This document shows, in pieces, positions 27,195-36,140 of a stretch of DNA of 46,316 nt. The stretch spans positions 1-46,316 of the forward strand of contig JFBG01000053.1 of the NCBI GenBank assembly GCA_000583135.1, written 5' to 3'. This stretch comes from Thioalkalivibrio sp. HK1. Its GTDB lineage: Bacteria; Pseudomonadota; Gammaproteobacteria; HK1. The position numbers and the translations under genes were made by a program. Under the pieces are notes generated by a model that had not been told where the DNA came from, made no database searches, and worked only from the letters and a program-made list of their open reading frames with translations. Every line of letters begins with the position of its first letter. The first letter of the stretch is position 1.

Positions 27195-28184
27195 ATGAGC
27201 GCCGATTTCAATTCCGATTCGAATTCCGACCTCGAGTCGAATCGAGCCCCGTCTGCGGATATCGACGATCTCGATCCTTCGTTTTGCCAAGCGCTTTGCG
27301 AGCTGCGCACCATCTTGGATCTCGTACGTTTCGGAGCCGCTCGATTCGAAAAAGCGCAACTGACCTTCGGGCACGGGCACGATAACGCGATCGACGAAGC
27401 CGCCTCCTTGGTGCTGCACACCGCCGGCCTTCGCCCCGATGCACAAGACCTCTGGCTCGGCGCCCGCCTGACCTCGGGCGAGCGAAAAGAGGCTCTCGAA
27501 CTCCTTCGGCGCCGAATCGAACAACGGATCCCCGCCGCCTATCTGATCGGAAAGGCATGGTTCGCCGGCCTCGAATTCGTCTGCGATCAAAGAGCGCTGG
27601 TACCGCGCTCCCCCATCGCCCAATGGATCGAACGCGGCTTCGAGCCTTGGCTCGACGGCGACGCCGACGGCTTGCGCATAGTGGATATCGGAACCGGGGG
27701 CGGGGCCATCGCCATCGCCTGCGCCCTGGCCTTCGAGAACGCGATCGTCGATGCCGTGGATATAAGCGAGCGGGCCTTGGCTCTTGCGCAGGAAAATCGC
27801 CGCCGCCACGGGGTCGAGGATCGAGTGCGAATGATCCGCTCCGATCTCTTCGAGGCCTTGAGCGACGAGCGCTATCACCTGATCGTCAGCAATCCGCCTT
27901 ATGTCGACGCCAAGACGATGGCCGCACTCCCTTTTGAATATCTGCACGAACCGCGGCTCGGCTTGGAGGCGGGCGACGATGGGCTTGTCTATATCCGCCG
28001 AATTTTGAGCGACGCCCATCGCCATTTACATCCGCAAGGAATCCTCGTCGGCGAAGTCGGAGCCTCGCGCAAGGCCTTGGAAAGGGCTTTTCCGGATCTG
28101 CCTTTTCTATGGCTGGAATTGGAGGGCGAGAGCGAAGGGGTGTTTTTATTGGATCGAGATAGCCTCGCCGCCGCCTTCGACTGA
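27195..28184 (+). CDS. prmB: 50S ribosomal protein L3 N5-glutamine methyltransferase PrmB
   Basis: SAM-dependent HemK-type methyltransferase of about 329 residues that modifies a glutamine of ribosomal protein L3. SAM loop VDIGTGGGAIAIA, then the catalytic NPPYVD motif. The N-terminal helical domain carries TILDLVRFGAARF, LTFGHGHDNAIDEA and LVLHTAGL, the marks that separate PrmB from the release-factor enzyme PrmC. A GTG at 27186 is three codons upstream of ATG 27195; I prefer the ATG, as neither has a strong ribosome site. A disordered Asn/Ser/Asp-rich N-terminus precedes the domain. Confidence 0.85.
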   Translation: MSADFNSDSNSDLESNRAPSADIDDLDPSFCQALCELRTILDLVRFGAARFEKAQLTFGHGHDNAIDEAASLVLHTAGLRPDAQDLWLGARLTSGERKEALELLRRRIEQRIPAAYLIGKAWFAGLEFVCDQRALVPRSPIAQWIERGFEPWLDGDADGLRIVDIGTGGGAIAIACALAFENAIVDAVDISERALALAQENRRRHGVEDRVRMIRSDLFEALSDERYHLIVSNPPYVDAKTMAALPFEYLHEPRLGLEAGDDGLVYIRRILSDAHRHLHPQGILVGEVGASRKALERAFPDLPFLWLELEGESEGVFLLDRDSLAAAFD

Positions 28185-28374
28185 AAATCCTCTCCGTCTC
28201 GGTTGCAATGACGGGTGAACTCCGCCTTGCGAAACGACCCTTGTTGCCCGCCTCTGTTGTCTGCCCCGCTGCGGATATCGACCGAGTACAAGGCGGGCAT
28301 TTTCCGACCCCTTCGGCAACCTACGCATCGCTCATCGTAAAATCAAAGGCGATATCGACGATGGAGCATGAGCG

Positions 28375-29634
28375 ATGATCACCTTGATCGAAGCGCTGAA
28401 CTACCGCTGCCTGCGGGATGTGCAAGTAAGGCTTCGCCCTTTTCATGTTCTCGTGGGCCCGAATGCATCGGGTAAATCCACCTTGATGGATGTCGTCGAA
28501 TTCCTGGGCGATGTGGTCGGCGACGGCCTCGACGAAGCCCTGCACAAGCGGGCCCCCGACGATCCGAGGGAACTTCTATCTCATCGACAAGGAGATCGAA
28601 TGGAATTCGGCTTGGAAGCCGAGATCCCCCAAGACTTGAGAGAGAAAACCATCCGACCCGACCTCGATTCGATACGCTACGAAATCGCGATCGGGCTCGA
28701 GGAATCCGGATATCGTTTCGAATTCAAAGCCGAGAGGCTGGTGTTGAAAAAACGATCGAAACCCGATCGTTCGCAAAACGAATTCTTCCCGAGATCGATG
28801 CTCCCTCGTCAATCCCTGCTCTCCAATACCCGTAAAAGAGACAATAAACTCATCATCAACAAGGTGCCGGGCGGCAACGATAATTTCTACAGCGAGTGCC
28901 TGCCACGGGTAACGCGTTGGGCTCCTTCGTTCAAATTGGGTGCCCGCAAATCGGCTTTGGGCAACCTCGTTCCGGATGAGGGTAACTTTCCCGTCAGCAC
29001 TTGGTTTTTGCGGTTGTTGGCGAGCGGAGTGCAAAGGCTCTCGCTCAACAGTCTTGCGATCAAAAAACCCTCACCCCCGGTCAAGGCCCCGCAATTCCTC
29101 GCCGACGGTTCCAATCTCCCATGGGCGGTGGATCGCCTGCAAAAACGGGATCCGAAGCGCTTTGCCGGATGGCTCGAGAACCTGCAAACGGTTCTGCCCG
29201 ATCTGAAAGCGATCAAAACCGTCATCCGAGACGAAGATCGGCATTGCTATTTGGTATTCGAATACGAAAACGGGGCGAGCGTTCCCTCGTGGCTGGTCTC
29301 CGACGGGACGCTGCGGCTGGCGGCCCTGACGCTCCCGGCATGGCTCGGCGAGCATCGGGGGATCTATCTGATCGAGGAGCCGGAAAACGGTATCCACCCC
29401 AAGGCGATCCCGGCCGTCAACGATCCTCTCTCGTCGGTCTACGATGCCCAAGTGCTGATGGCCACCCATTCCCCGGTGATCCTCAACGCCAATAAACTCG
29501 ACGATATCCTGTGCTTCGCCCGCAATGAACGAGGTTCCACCGATATCGTGGCCGGGAACGAACATCCCAATCTTAGACAATGGACCGAGGTGGTCGATCT
29601 CGGAACCCTGCTGGCGGCGGGGGTGATGGGATGA
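28375..29634 (+). CDS. AAA/OLD-like ATPase (AAA_21), probable defence ATPase
   Basis: Stand-alone SMC/OLD-type ATPase of 419 residues. N-terminal half-site MITLIEALNYRCLRDV then Walker A VGPNASGKST. Long helical insert in the middle, then the signature-like WLVSDGTLRLAAL, Walker B IYLIEEPENGIHPKA and a final His in MATHSPVIL. GGAG lies eight bases before ATG 28375. Such ATPases are commonly paired with a nuclease or TOPRIM-type effector in antiphage defence; here the next frame overlaps its stop (ATGG-ATGA junction) but is broken. The ATPase frame itself looks intact. Regulated expression cannot be read from the 190-bp gap upstream. Confidence 0.8.
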   Translation: MITLIEALNYRCLRDVQVRLRPFHVLVGPNASGKSTLMDVVEFLGDVVGDGLDEALHKRAPDDPRELLSHRQGDRMEFGLEAEIPQDLREKTIRPDLDSIRYEIAIGLEESGYRFEFKAERLVLKKRSKPDRSQNEFFPRSMLPRQSLLSNTRKRDNKLIINKVPGGNDNFYSECLPRVTRWAPSFKLGARKSALGNLVPDEGNFPVSTWFLRLLASGVQRLSLNSLAIKKPSPPVKAPQFLADGSNLPWAVDRLQKRDPKRFAGWLENLQTVLPDLKAIKTVIRDEDRHCYLVFEYENGASVPSWLVSDGTLRLAALTLPAWLGEHRGIYLIEEPENGIHPKAIPAVNDPLSSVYDAQVLMATHSPVILNANKLDDILCFARNERGSTDIVAGNEHPNLRQWTEVVDLGTLLAAGVMG

Positions 29635-29842
29635 AGGATCTTGTCATCCTGGTTGCCGACAAGACCATCGAGCAAACGATGCTCGGCCTGCTCGAAAGAA
29701 AGAAGTCACCGGAGATCCGAAAGGATATCACCTGCGATATCGTTATCCACCTGCAGCGCGGATCCCGGTTGCGCGCAAGAAGGCGTCGTCTTTCCATCCC
29801 GGTTCCATGATCAATATCGGCATGCTCTTTGAAAAGATGTCG
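29631..29842 (+). pseudogene. Frameshifted, truncated partner of the AAA ATPase
   Basis: ATG 29631 overlaps the ATPase stop. The frame reads MKDLVILVADKTIEQTMLGL and continues to a stop at 29808-29810 after an Arg-rich nonsense tail. Near 29755 sense passes to the +1 frame, giving SADPGCAQE and SRFHDQYRHAL before another stop at about 29842. From memory, partners of this ATPase family start with MKDLVILVADK and continue with a DPGC block and a YxHALVxFD block over some 200 residues; the rest is missing here. So the effector is disabled and its C-terminal two thirds deleted. Family identity is inferred; a TOPRIM-like fold is only a guess. Confidence 0.6.
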
Positions 29843-29937
29843 GGACTCGTCCTTTCGAAGGCTCCTCGGGCTATTGCGAGAATGGTTCCCGATTTGATCC
29901 GCCGAGGGACTATCGTGCGCCGATTCGAGTGTCTTTC

Positions 29938-30510
29938 ATGCTGACCAACGCCCATGTTCCGATCATCGGTTTTGCCGCTTGGAGCGGCACCGGCAAGACG
30001 ACCTTGCTGCGCAGGCTCCTTCCGATCCTTGCCGGGCGCGGGATTCGCACCGGTATGATCAAGCACGCTCACCACGATTTCGATGTCGATACCCCCGGCA
30101 AGGATAGCTACGAACTGCGCAAGGCGGGGGCGACGCAAATGCTGATATCCTCTCGTCGTCGGTGGGCGTTGATGGTGGAAAGACCGATCGAACGAGAGCC
30201 CTCCTTGGACGAGATCTTGCTGGATCTGGATCAGGAATTCCTCGATCTGATCTTGGTGGAGGGCTTCAAGCACGAACGATTTCCGAAGATCGAGCTGCAT
30301 CGGCCCGACTTCGGGCGCCCCATGCTGCACCCCAAAGACGATACGATCATCGCCATGGCCACCGATGCCCCACCAAAAAAGGAGATCCCCTTGCCGCTGC
30401 TGGATCTGAACGATCCGCAAGGGATCGCCGACTATCTCATCCGCTCGATGGCAGCGCATCTTGCACCTTCGGGGGCACCGAATCCCCCCGTCTTGGTTGT
30501 CGATCACTGA
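29938..30510 (+). CDS. mobB: Molybdopterin-guanine dinucleotide biosynthesis adapter protein MobB
   Basis: Small P-loop GTPase of about 190 residues that assists MobA in forming MGD. The N-terminal strand and Walker A read GFAAWSGTGKTTLLRRLLP. MIKHAHHDFDVDTPGKDSYELRKAGA and ILVEGFKHE are the usual MobB blocks. Start ATG 29938; an in-frame GTG nine bases earlier is possible. First gene of mobB-moeA-moaB; mobA is not present. Confidence 0.9.
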   Translation: MLTNAHVPIIGFAAWSGTGKTTLLRRLLPILAGRGIRTGMIKHAHHDFDVDTPGKDSYELRKAGATQMLISSRRRWALMVERPIEREPSLDEILLDLDQEFLDLILVEGFKHERFPKIELHRPDFGRPMLHPKDDTIIAMATDAPPKKEIPLPLLDLNDPQGIADYLIRSMAAHLAPSGAPNPPVLVVDH

Positions 30511-30531
30511 AAAACGCATCGAGAGCGAACG

Positions 30532-31794
30532 ATGTCCCTTCCCGAGCCGCTTCCCGATTGCTACGAAGGAGATCCGGATCTCCTGCCCTTGGACGAGGCC
30601 TTGCGCCGGATCCGGGTGCATGTCCAAGCGATCGAAGAAAGCGAAACGCTGCCGCTCATAAAAGCCCATGCAAGGATCGCCGCGCGTGATATCGCCTCGC
30701 CGATCGATGTACCGGGGCATACCAACTCGGCGATGGATGGCTATGCCGTCGACGGGGATTCCTTGCCCGATGACACTTGGCGGCTGTTTCATCCGATCGG
30801 CGAGGCCTTGGCGGGCCATCCCTTCATCGGCAACGTGGAGCCCGGCCAAGCGGTCAGGATCACCACCGGGGCGATGATGCCATCGGGCACCGATACGGTG
30901 GTGATGCAAGAACACGCGACGATCGAAGACCAAGGGATTCGGATCCCGCCGGGGAATCGCAAGGGACAGCATGTGCGCGAACGCGGCGAGGATATCGCCG
31001 CCGGAGCGGTGGTCATCGAACGCGGAAGGCGCTTGATGCCCGCACAAATGGGATTGCTCGCCTCGCTGGGCGTGGCCGAGGTCGAGGTCTTTCGCCCTTT
31101 GCGGGTGGCGTATTTTTCCACCGGGGATGAAATACGCTCCCCGGGGGAGGATTTCGCTCCGGGGCTGGTCTACGACAGCAATCGCTTCACGATGCGCGGG
31201 ATGCTCGAGCGCCTCGGGGTCGAGATCGTCGATCTCGGGATCGTGCCGGATCGGCGCGATGCGATCTTCCAAGCCTTCGAAAAGGCGGCGATGAGCGCCG
31301 ATGTCGTGCTCTCTTCCGGAGGGGCGTCCACCGGCGAAGCCGACCACATCAAAGAGGCTTTGAGCGCCTTGGGTCAGGTGGGTTTTTGGCGCATCGCCAT
31401 CCGCCCCGGAAGGCCGCTGGCCTTCGGCTTCATCGAGGATGCGGTGTGCTTCGGCCTGCCGGGCAATCCGGTTGCGGTGATGGTGACCTTCTTGCAGATC
31501 GTCGCCCCCGCCCTTCGCGCCGCCGCCGGGGAATCATGCTTTCGCCCGCCGCCGGAGATGGAGGCTCGTTGCACCGTCAGCCTGCGCAAAAAACCGGGGC
31601 GCGTCGAATACTACCGCGCGGTCTTGGAGCGGGACGAAAACGATGCCCTCGTCGTACGCGATACCGGTCGCAGCGGATCGGGGCTGCTCCATACCATGAG
31701 CGATGCCAACTGCTTCATCGTCCTGCCCGAGCAGGGGGAAAGTATCGCCCCGGGCGAGATGGTTCGGGTGCAGCCTTTTTTCGGGTTGATCTGA
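30532..31794 (+). CDS. moeA: Molybdopterin molybdenumtransferase MoeA
   Basis: Inserts molybdenum into adenylated molybdopterin; cytosolic homodimer. 420 residues, normal length. Motifs in order: MDGYA in the N-terminal part, ITTGAMMPSGTDTVVMQE, the MPT-binding domain with STGDEI and SSGGASTGEADHIKE, then RPGRPLAFGF and GLPGNPVAV. C-terminal beta domain complete. It lies 21 bp after mobB and 127 bp before moaB, a compact cofactor operon that would serve molybdoenzymes encoded elsewhere. Confidence 0.95.
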   Translation: MSLPEPLPDCYEGDPDLLPLDEALRRIRVHVQAIEESETLPLIKAHARIAARDIASPIDVPGHTNSAMDGYAVDGDSLPDDTWRLFHPIGEALAGHPFIGNVEPGQAVRITTGAMMPSGTDTVVMQEHATIEDQGIRIPPGNRKGQHVRERGEDIAAGAVVIERGRRLMPAQMGLLASLGVAEVEVFRPLRVAYFSTGDEIRSPGEDFAPGLVYDSNRFTMRGMLERLGVEIVDLGIVPDRRDAIFQAFEKAAMSADVVLSSGGASTGEADHIKEALSALGQVGFWRIAIRPGRPLAFGFIEDAVCFGLPGNPVAVMVTFLQIVAPALRAAAGESCFRPPPEMEARCTVSLRKKPGRVEYYRAVLERDENDALVVRDTGRSGSGLLHTMSDANCFIVLPEQGESIAPGEMVRVQPFFGLI

Positions 31795-31921
31795 ACCATC
31801 CACGCCGTCTATCGGCAACGCATATCCGCAAATGACCTTGCGGGGCAAAGGGCGCCGCCTCGTATCGAATTCCTTCGACGAAAGATTTTTCATGGCGACC
31901 GTGGAAAGGAAAAAAGAGCCG

Positions 31922-32521
31922 ATGAATACTCCTACATCCGATAACGATTCGAAGGATTCGAAAACGACATCCGATCCGGCTTCGAGCGCAGCCGTCGGGC
32001 AAAGCGACGAGGCCTCGATGATCCCGCTTTCGATTTGCGTGCTGACCGTTTCCGATACCCGCAACGAAGAAAACGATCGCTCCGGTCGTCTTTTGGCAAA
32101 AAGGCTGATCGAGGCCGGCCATCGGCTATTTCGAAAAACGATCGTCCCCGACGATATCTACCGTATCCGCGCGGTGGTATCGGAGTGGATCGCCGATCCG
32201 CAGATCCACGTGATCATCACCACCGGCGGAACCGGGGTCACCGGACGAGACGGGACTCCGGAGGCGGTGGGGGTGCTGTTGGATAAAACCATCGACGGCT
32301 TCGGGGAGGTATTCAGGAGCATCTCTTATCAGGAGATCGAAACCTCCACCATCCAATCCCGCGCCGTGGCCGGGGTCGCCAACGGCACCTATCTATTTTG
32401 CCTTCCCGGATCCTCCGGCGCCTGCCGCACCGCTTGGGATCGGCTGATCCGCAAACAACTCGATAGCCGCACGAAGCCGTGCAATCTCGTCGAGCTGATC
32501 CCCCGTCTTTTGGAGAAATAG
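31922..32521 (+). CDS. moaB: Molybdenum cofactor biosynthesis protein MoaB
   Basis: MogA/MoaB-type molybdopterin adenylyltransferase. Core: ICVLTVSDTRNEENDRSG, then IITTGGTGVTGRDGTPEAV and FCLPGSSGACRTAWD. From ATG 31922, eleven bases after AAAGGA (31905-31910), the protein has about 199 residues with a disordered Ser/Asp/Lys-rich front of some 30 residues. An ATG at 31892 or an earlier one would lengthen this tail; the core is unaffected. Third gene of the cofactor operon, ending at a likely bidirectional terminator. Confidence 0.88.
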   Translation: MNTPTSDNDSKDSKTTSDPASSAAVGQSDEASMIPLSICVLTVSDTRNEENDRSGRLLAKRLIEAGHRLFRKTIVPDDIYRIRAVVSEWIADPQIHVIITTGGTGVTGRDGTPEAVGVLLDKTIDGFGEVFRSISYQEIETSTIQSRAVAGVANGTYLFCLPGSSGACRTAWDRLIRKQLDSRTKPCNLVELIPRLLEK

Positions 32522-32525
32522 CGAA

Positions 32526-32576
32526 AAAGGGCGCGCGGATGGGCGCGACTCCTTCGAGCATCGCCCTTTGTCTTTT
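32526..32576. terminator. Probable bidirectional terminator between moaB and the TRAP operon
   Basis: AAAGGGCG (32526-32533) pairs with CGCCCTTT (32562-32569). A shorter alternative stem uses the inner GGGCG. It is followed on the plus strand by TTTGTCTTTT and flanked on the minus strand by TTTTTC. It lies between two convergent operons, as expected. The loop is long, hence the modest score. Confidence 0.5.
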
Positions 32577-32656
32577 GGAGCCTTTCACGCTCGCTTTTTC
32601 GAAGACTCCGCCCCTTGGCATCGACGACGCTTCGAGCCCGCTCGAAAACCGCTCGA

Positions 32657-33970
32657 TCACCCATCGGGCCGGGTGCGCATATTTTCCGGAAGCCACGTGG
32701 CCAGATCCGGAAAGGCGATCAGCACGAAAACCATCAGCACCATGATCAAGAACATCGGTACCGCGGTCTTGGCGATATAGCCGATATCGTGCCGCGTCAT
32801 TCCTTGGAGCACGAAGAGATTGAATCCGATCGGGGGCGTGATCTGCGCCATCTCGACCACCACCACGATGAATATCCCGAACCAGATCATGTCGATCCCC
32901 GCGGCCCGAATCATGGGCTCCACCACCGCCATCGTCAGCACCACGGCCGATATGCCATCGAGAAAGCAGCCGATGACGATATAAAAAATCATCAAGGCGA
33001 TCAGCAGGGTCGTCGGGGTGAGATCGAGGGAGGCGATCCACTCGGCGAGGGCTCGGGGCAATCCGGTAAACCCCATCGACAAGGATAAAAAGGCCGCCCC
33101 GGCGAGGATCAGCGCGATCATGCAAGAAGTGCGAGTCGCCCCCATCAGGCTCTCGCCGAAGGTCTTCCATGTCAACGAGCGTTGCAATGCCGCCAATACC
33201 AGCGCCCCCACCACCCCGAAGGCAGCGGCTTCGGTGGCGGTGGCGAAACCGGTATACATCGAACCGATCACGAATAGAACCAGCACGATGACCGGTATGA
33301 GAAATACCGAATCGCCGATGCGCCGGGCCATGGAGATGCCGGGCTCGGCGGGCGGCATCTCCTTGGATCTGAAGATGGACCATAGTGCGACATAGCCCAT
33401 GAACATCCCCGCCAGCAGCAGGCCGGGGAAGATTCCGGCGATGAAGAGCTTGGTGATCGACTCGTTGATGGTCACGCCGTAGACGATCAGGATCAAAGAG
33501 GGGGGGATCATCAACCCCAAGGTAGCGGCCCCGGCCAGAGTGCCGATGGTCATATATTCCGGATAGCCTCGAGCCCTCAAGGCCGGGATCGACATCTTGC
33601 CGACGGTGGTCAAGGTCGCCGCCGACGAGCCGGAGACGGCGGCGAAGATCGTGCAGCCCACGATATTGGTATGCAGCAACTTTCCCGGCAAGGGAGCCAT
33701 CCACGGGGCCAACCCCTTGAACATATCCTCCGACAAGCGGGTGCGATACAAGATCTCCCCCATCCAGATGAACAAGGGCAATGCGGTCAACGACCAGCTC
33801 GACGAGGATGACCATATCGTGGTGATCATCGAATCACCGGGGGGGCGGGTGGTGAAGAGCTCCATCCCCACCCAAGCCACTCCCATCAGGGCGAGTCCCA
33901 CCCATACCCCGGTGCCTAAAAGCAAGAAGAGCACGAAGAGAAAGACGACGGTCAGGGAAATGCCTTCCAT
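32657..33970 (-). CDS. dctM: TRAP transporter large permease subunit DctM
   Basis: Inner-membrane large subunit of a tripartite ATP-independent periplasmic transporter, about 437 residues with a dozen hydrophobic segments. Family blocks: AAVSGSSAATLTTVGKMSIPAL, GTLAGAATLGLMIPPSL, and near the end EMAQITPPIGFNLFVLQG. Couples sodium or proton entry to organic-acid uptake. Start ATG 33970 (MEGISLTV); upstream in-frame sequence is not conserved. Third gene of dctP-Q-M, 153 bp after dctQ. Confidence 0.92.
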   Translation of the reverse strand: MEGISLTVVFLFVLFLLLGTGVWVGLALMGVAWVGMELFTTRPPGDSMITTIWSSSSSWSLTALPLFIWMGEILYRTRLSEDMFKGLAPWMAPLPGKLLHTNIVGCTIFAAVSGSSAATLTTVGKMSIPALRARGYPEYMTIGTLAGAATLGLMIPPSLILIVYGVTINESITKLFIAGIFPGLLLAGMFMGYVALWSIFRSKEMPPAEPGISMARRIGDSVFLIPVIVLVLFVIGSMYTGFATATEAAAFGVVGALVLAALQRSLTWKTFGESLMGATRTSCMIALILAGAAFLSLSMGFTGLPRALAEWIASLDLTPTTLLIALMIFYIVIGCFLDGISAVVLTMAVVEPMIRAAGIDMIWFGIFIVVVVEMAQITPPIGFNLFVLQGMTRHDIGYIAKTAVPMFLIMVLMVFVLIAFPDLATWLPENMRTRPDG

Positions 33971-34123
33971 GGCGATGCGTTCCTGGCAAGCGGATCTCGG
34001 GCGATCCTCGTGAGACGAGCGGGCGAGATCGGGGGGGCGGTTTTCAAAACCCGGAATCGATGATTGGTACTTTTGCGTATAGATCCCGAAGCGAAACTCC
34101 AGGCTTGGGCCTTGCAAGGGCTT

Positions 34124-34696
34124 TTATCGATCTCGGCTCTCGTCTTGGGGCGAGGGTTCGTCATCGTCCTCCCCCGATTGCCCGGCGAAAACGATCGAAA
34201 GGAATCGATCGACGAGGGCGATGGAAAATACGACGGTGCCGAAGGCCATCGATAGTTGCGGGATCCACAAGGGCCAGGCATCCTGCCCTTGGGAGATATC
34301 GTTGAGTTTCCACGACCACCATGTGGCGCGAATGGCATAGACGGCGAAATGGATCGCGATCACCGAGCCGATCCCGAAACACCATGCCTGCAACCACCGA
34401 CGAGGACCCGATGCCAAGCGCAACAAGAGCAGATTCACCCGGATATGCGCCTTGCGATCGAGGGTATGGGCCAAGGCGAAGAAGACGCTCCCCGCCATGC
34501 AATAACCGGCATAGCCGGTGGCGCCGACAAAGACATGGCCGGACCAGCGAGCGACCATCTGGGCAACGATGATCAGCAATAGCAGCAATAAAAAAGCGGC
34601 GGCGATCAGACCGCATAGTCGATAAAGGGTATCGAGCCCCGGGCGAAGGGCATCGAGGATGCGGCTTGCTTTGGATGAGGCTTCGATGATCGGCAT
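34124..34696 (-). CDS. dctQ: TRAP transporter small permease subunit DctQ
   Basis: Small membrane subunit of 190 residues with four hydrophobic segments. LIIVAQMVARWSGHVFVGATG, LAHTLDRKAHIRVNLLL and WSWKLNDISQGQDAWPLWIPQ are characteristic of DctQ. The C-terminus is highly acidic and polar. Located between dctP (165 bp upstream, beyond a hairpin and a repeat array) and dctM. Confidence 0.9.
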   Translation of the reverse strand: MPIIEASSKASRILDALRPGLDTLYRLCGLIAAAFLLLLLLIIVAQMVARWSGHVFVGATGYAGYCMAGSVFFALAHTLDRKAHIRVNLLLLRLASGPRRWLQAWCFGIGSVIAIHFAVYAIRATWWSWKLNDISQGQDAWPLWIPQLSMAFGTVVFSIALVDRFLSIVFAGQSGEDDDEPSPQDESRDR

Positions 34697-34735
34697 GGAT
34701 ATGCGCGCTCGCTTTGAAAATCCCCCTCATCTACA

Positions 34736-34763
34736 AGCCCCGGGGCGATGATGCCCCGGGGCT
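34736..34763. other. Perfect 11-bp hairpin between dctP and dctQ
   Basis: AGCCCCGGGGC (34736-34746), six-base loop GATGAT, GCCCCGGGGCT (34753-34763). No strong T-run follows on the minus strand. Placed after the binding-protein gene, it could block 3' decay of dctP mRNA or partly terminate, giving more DctP than DctQM. Confidence 0.75.
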
Positions 34764-34788
34764 CATGGATTCGAATCGACGATCGATT

Positions 34789-34848
34789 CGGATAGCAGTT
34801 CGGATAGCAGTTCGGATAGCAGTTCGGATAGCAGTTCGAAATTCCCCC
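34789..34848. repeat. Five perfect 12-bp tandem repeats
   Basis: The unit CGGATAGCAGTT occurs five times without a mismatch in the non-coding spacer just after the dctP stop. A preceding inverted ATTCGAATC and GATCGATTC pair borders it. Perfect identity suggests a young, length-variable locus. Confidence 0.95.
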
Positions 34849-34861
34849 CCCATCCCAAGGC

Positions 34862-35863
34862 TCACATATTGCGATAGGCCTCCAAGATCGCCTTGCCGTC
34901 TTCGCCTGCGCTTTCCAACCACTCGTCGAGCATCGTCTGCCCGATCTCTTTGAGCTGAGCGCGCAAGTCGTCGTGCGCCATCTGCACCTTCATGCCATTG
35001 GCGGCGAGCTGGGTGACATACCAATCGGCCAGCTGGTGCGCCCTTGCGGTCCCTGCGCTCTCGGCGAGCATCGCCATGCCCTTGACCATATTGCGCTGGC
35101 CCTCGTCCAGATCGTTCCAAGCATCCTTGTTGACGAAGACGTAGTTGCGCGGCATCCAAGCATTGACTTCGTAGAAATAGCCGAGCTGTTCCCAAACCTT
35201 GCGATCGTAACCGGTCGAGCCGGAGGAGACGAAAGCCTCCGCCACCCCGGTCGAGAGGGCTTGGGTGAGTTCCGCAGCCTCGATTTGCACCGGCTGCATG
35301 CCGGTGAGCTCGGCCAGCCTCGAAGTCGCCGGGTTATAGGCCCGGAATTTGATGCCCTTCATATCGGCGATCGACGAGACCTCCTGGTTGAAATAAAGCC
35401 CCTGCCCAGGCCAAGGCACGGAATAAAGGAGTACGAGATTCTGATCAATGAGGATCCTTTCGATCGTCGGGCGCGCCGCCTGCCAGAGTTTTTCCGACTC
35501 CTCGAAGGTCGAGACCAAAAAAGGAATGGAATCGAAACCGAATACGGCGTTCTCGTTCTGATGGGAGGAGAGCAGGCGCTCGCCGATGGGGGCTTGGCCG
35601 GTCTGGACCGCCCGCTTGATTTCATTGCCCTTGAACAGCGACCCGCCGCCGTGCACCACCACTTCCAAGGCCCCGCCGGTGGCGACCCTTATGGCCTCGG
35701 CGAAGTCCTTGCCATTTTGGGTGTGGTAGTTGCTATCGGCATAAGCCATGGGCATATCCCATTTCTGCGCATGGGCGGGAGCGAATGCGAGAAGGGACAG
35801 GGTCGACAATGCGACGAGGACGCGTCCCAATCGACGCAACGAAACGATCGGCAAAATGGACAT
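34862..35863 (-). CDS. dctP: TRAP transporter periplasmic solute-binding protein DctP
   Basis: Periplasmic binding protein of 333 residues that captures a carboxylate and hands it to DctQM. Signal peptide of about 32 residues ends APAHAQ. The mature part shows DctP blocks: GGGSLFKGNEIKRAVQTGQ, the carboxylate-clamp Arg region in GIKFRAYNPAT, LTQALSTGVAEAF and YFYEVNAWMPRNYVFVN. An AAAGGAGA ribosome site precedes the ATG. First in the operon and divergent from a crotonase and malonyl-CoA decarboxylase, hinting at malonate or a related acid as ligand (inference). Confidence 0.92.
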   Translation of the reverse strand: MSILPIVSLRRLGRVLVALSTLSLLAFAPAHAQKWDMPMAYADSNYHTQNGKDFAEAIRVATGGALEVVVHGGGSLFKGNEIKRAVQTGQAPIGERLLSSHQNENAVFGFDSIPFLVSTFEESEKLWQAARPTIERILIDQNLVLLYSVPWPGQGLYFNQEVSSIADMKGIKFRAYNPATSRLAELTGMQPVQIEAAELTQALSTGVAEAFVSSGSTGYDRKVWEQLGYFYEVNAWMPRNYVFVNKDAWNDLDEGQRNMVKGMAMLAESAGTARAHQLADWYVTQLAANGMKVQMAHDDLRAQLKEIGQTMLDEWLESAGEDGKAILEAYRNM

Positions 35864-36140
35864 CGATTCATTCTCCTTTTGAAAAAAAGATTATCCGAAA
35901 GACTTGCGGCGAAACCCGATCAAGGCATGATAATCGTGGCCACGGCCAAAATGATCGCGAACCAAGCCGATCGATGACCGACATGGCGACTTTATCGTGC
36001 ATCTTATAATGAGCGAGATCGAGCGAAAGCGCAAAACTTGACCGAGGCTTTCATTTTCTCGGGGATGTCCATCGCATCGCTTGGTCTTCGAAAGGCCCCG
36101 GCAATCCACCGACCCGCTGCAATGTCAACACGAGGTTTCG
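35864..36140. promoter_or_regulatory. Divergent control region between dctP and the crotonase gene
   Basis: 277 bp with no gene. The plus strand has a perfect TATAAT at 36005-36010 but no good -35 at 17 bases. The shared region suggests joint control of uptake and catabolism. No regulator gene lies nearby. Confidence 0.35.

Noticed and set aside
25725..28025. A 766-codon open frame on the minus strand opposite htpG and prmB
   Set aside because: It is antisense to two unmistakable genes, has no family resemblance and reflects the GC-rich codon structure (no stops in the opposing frame).
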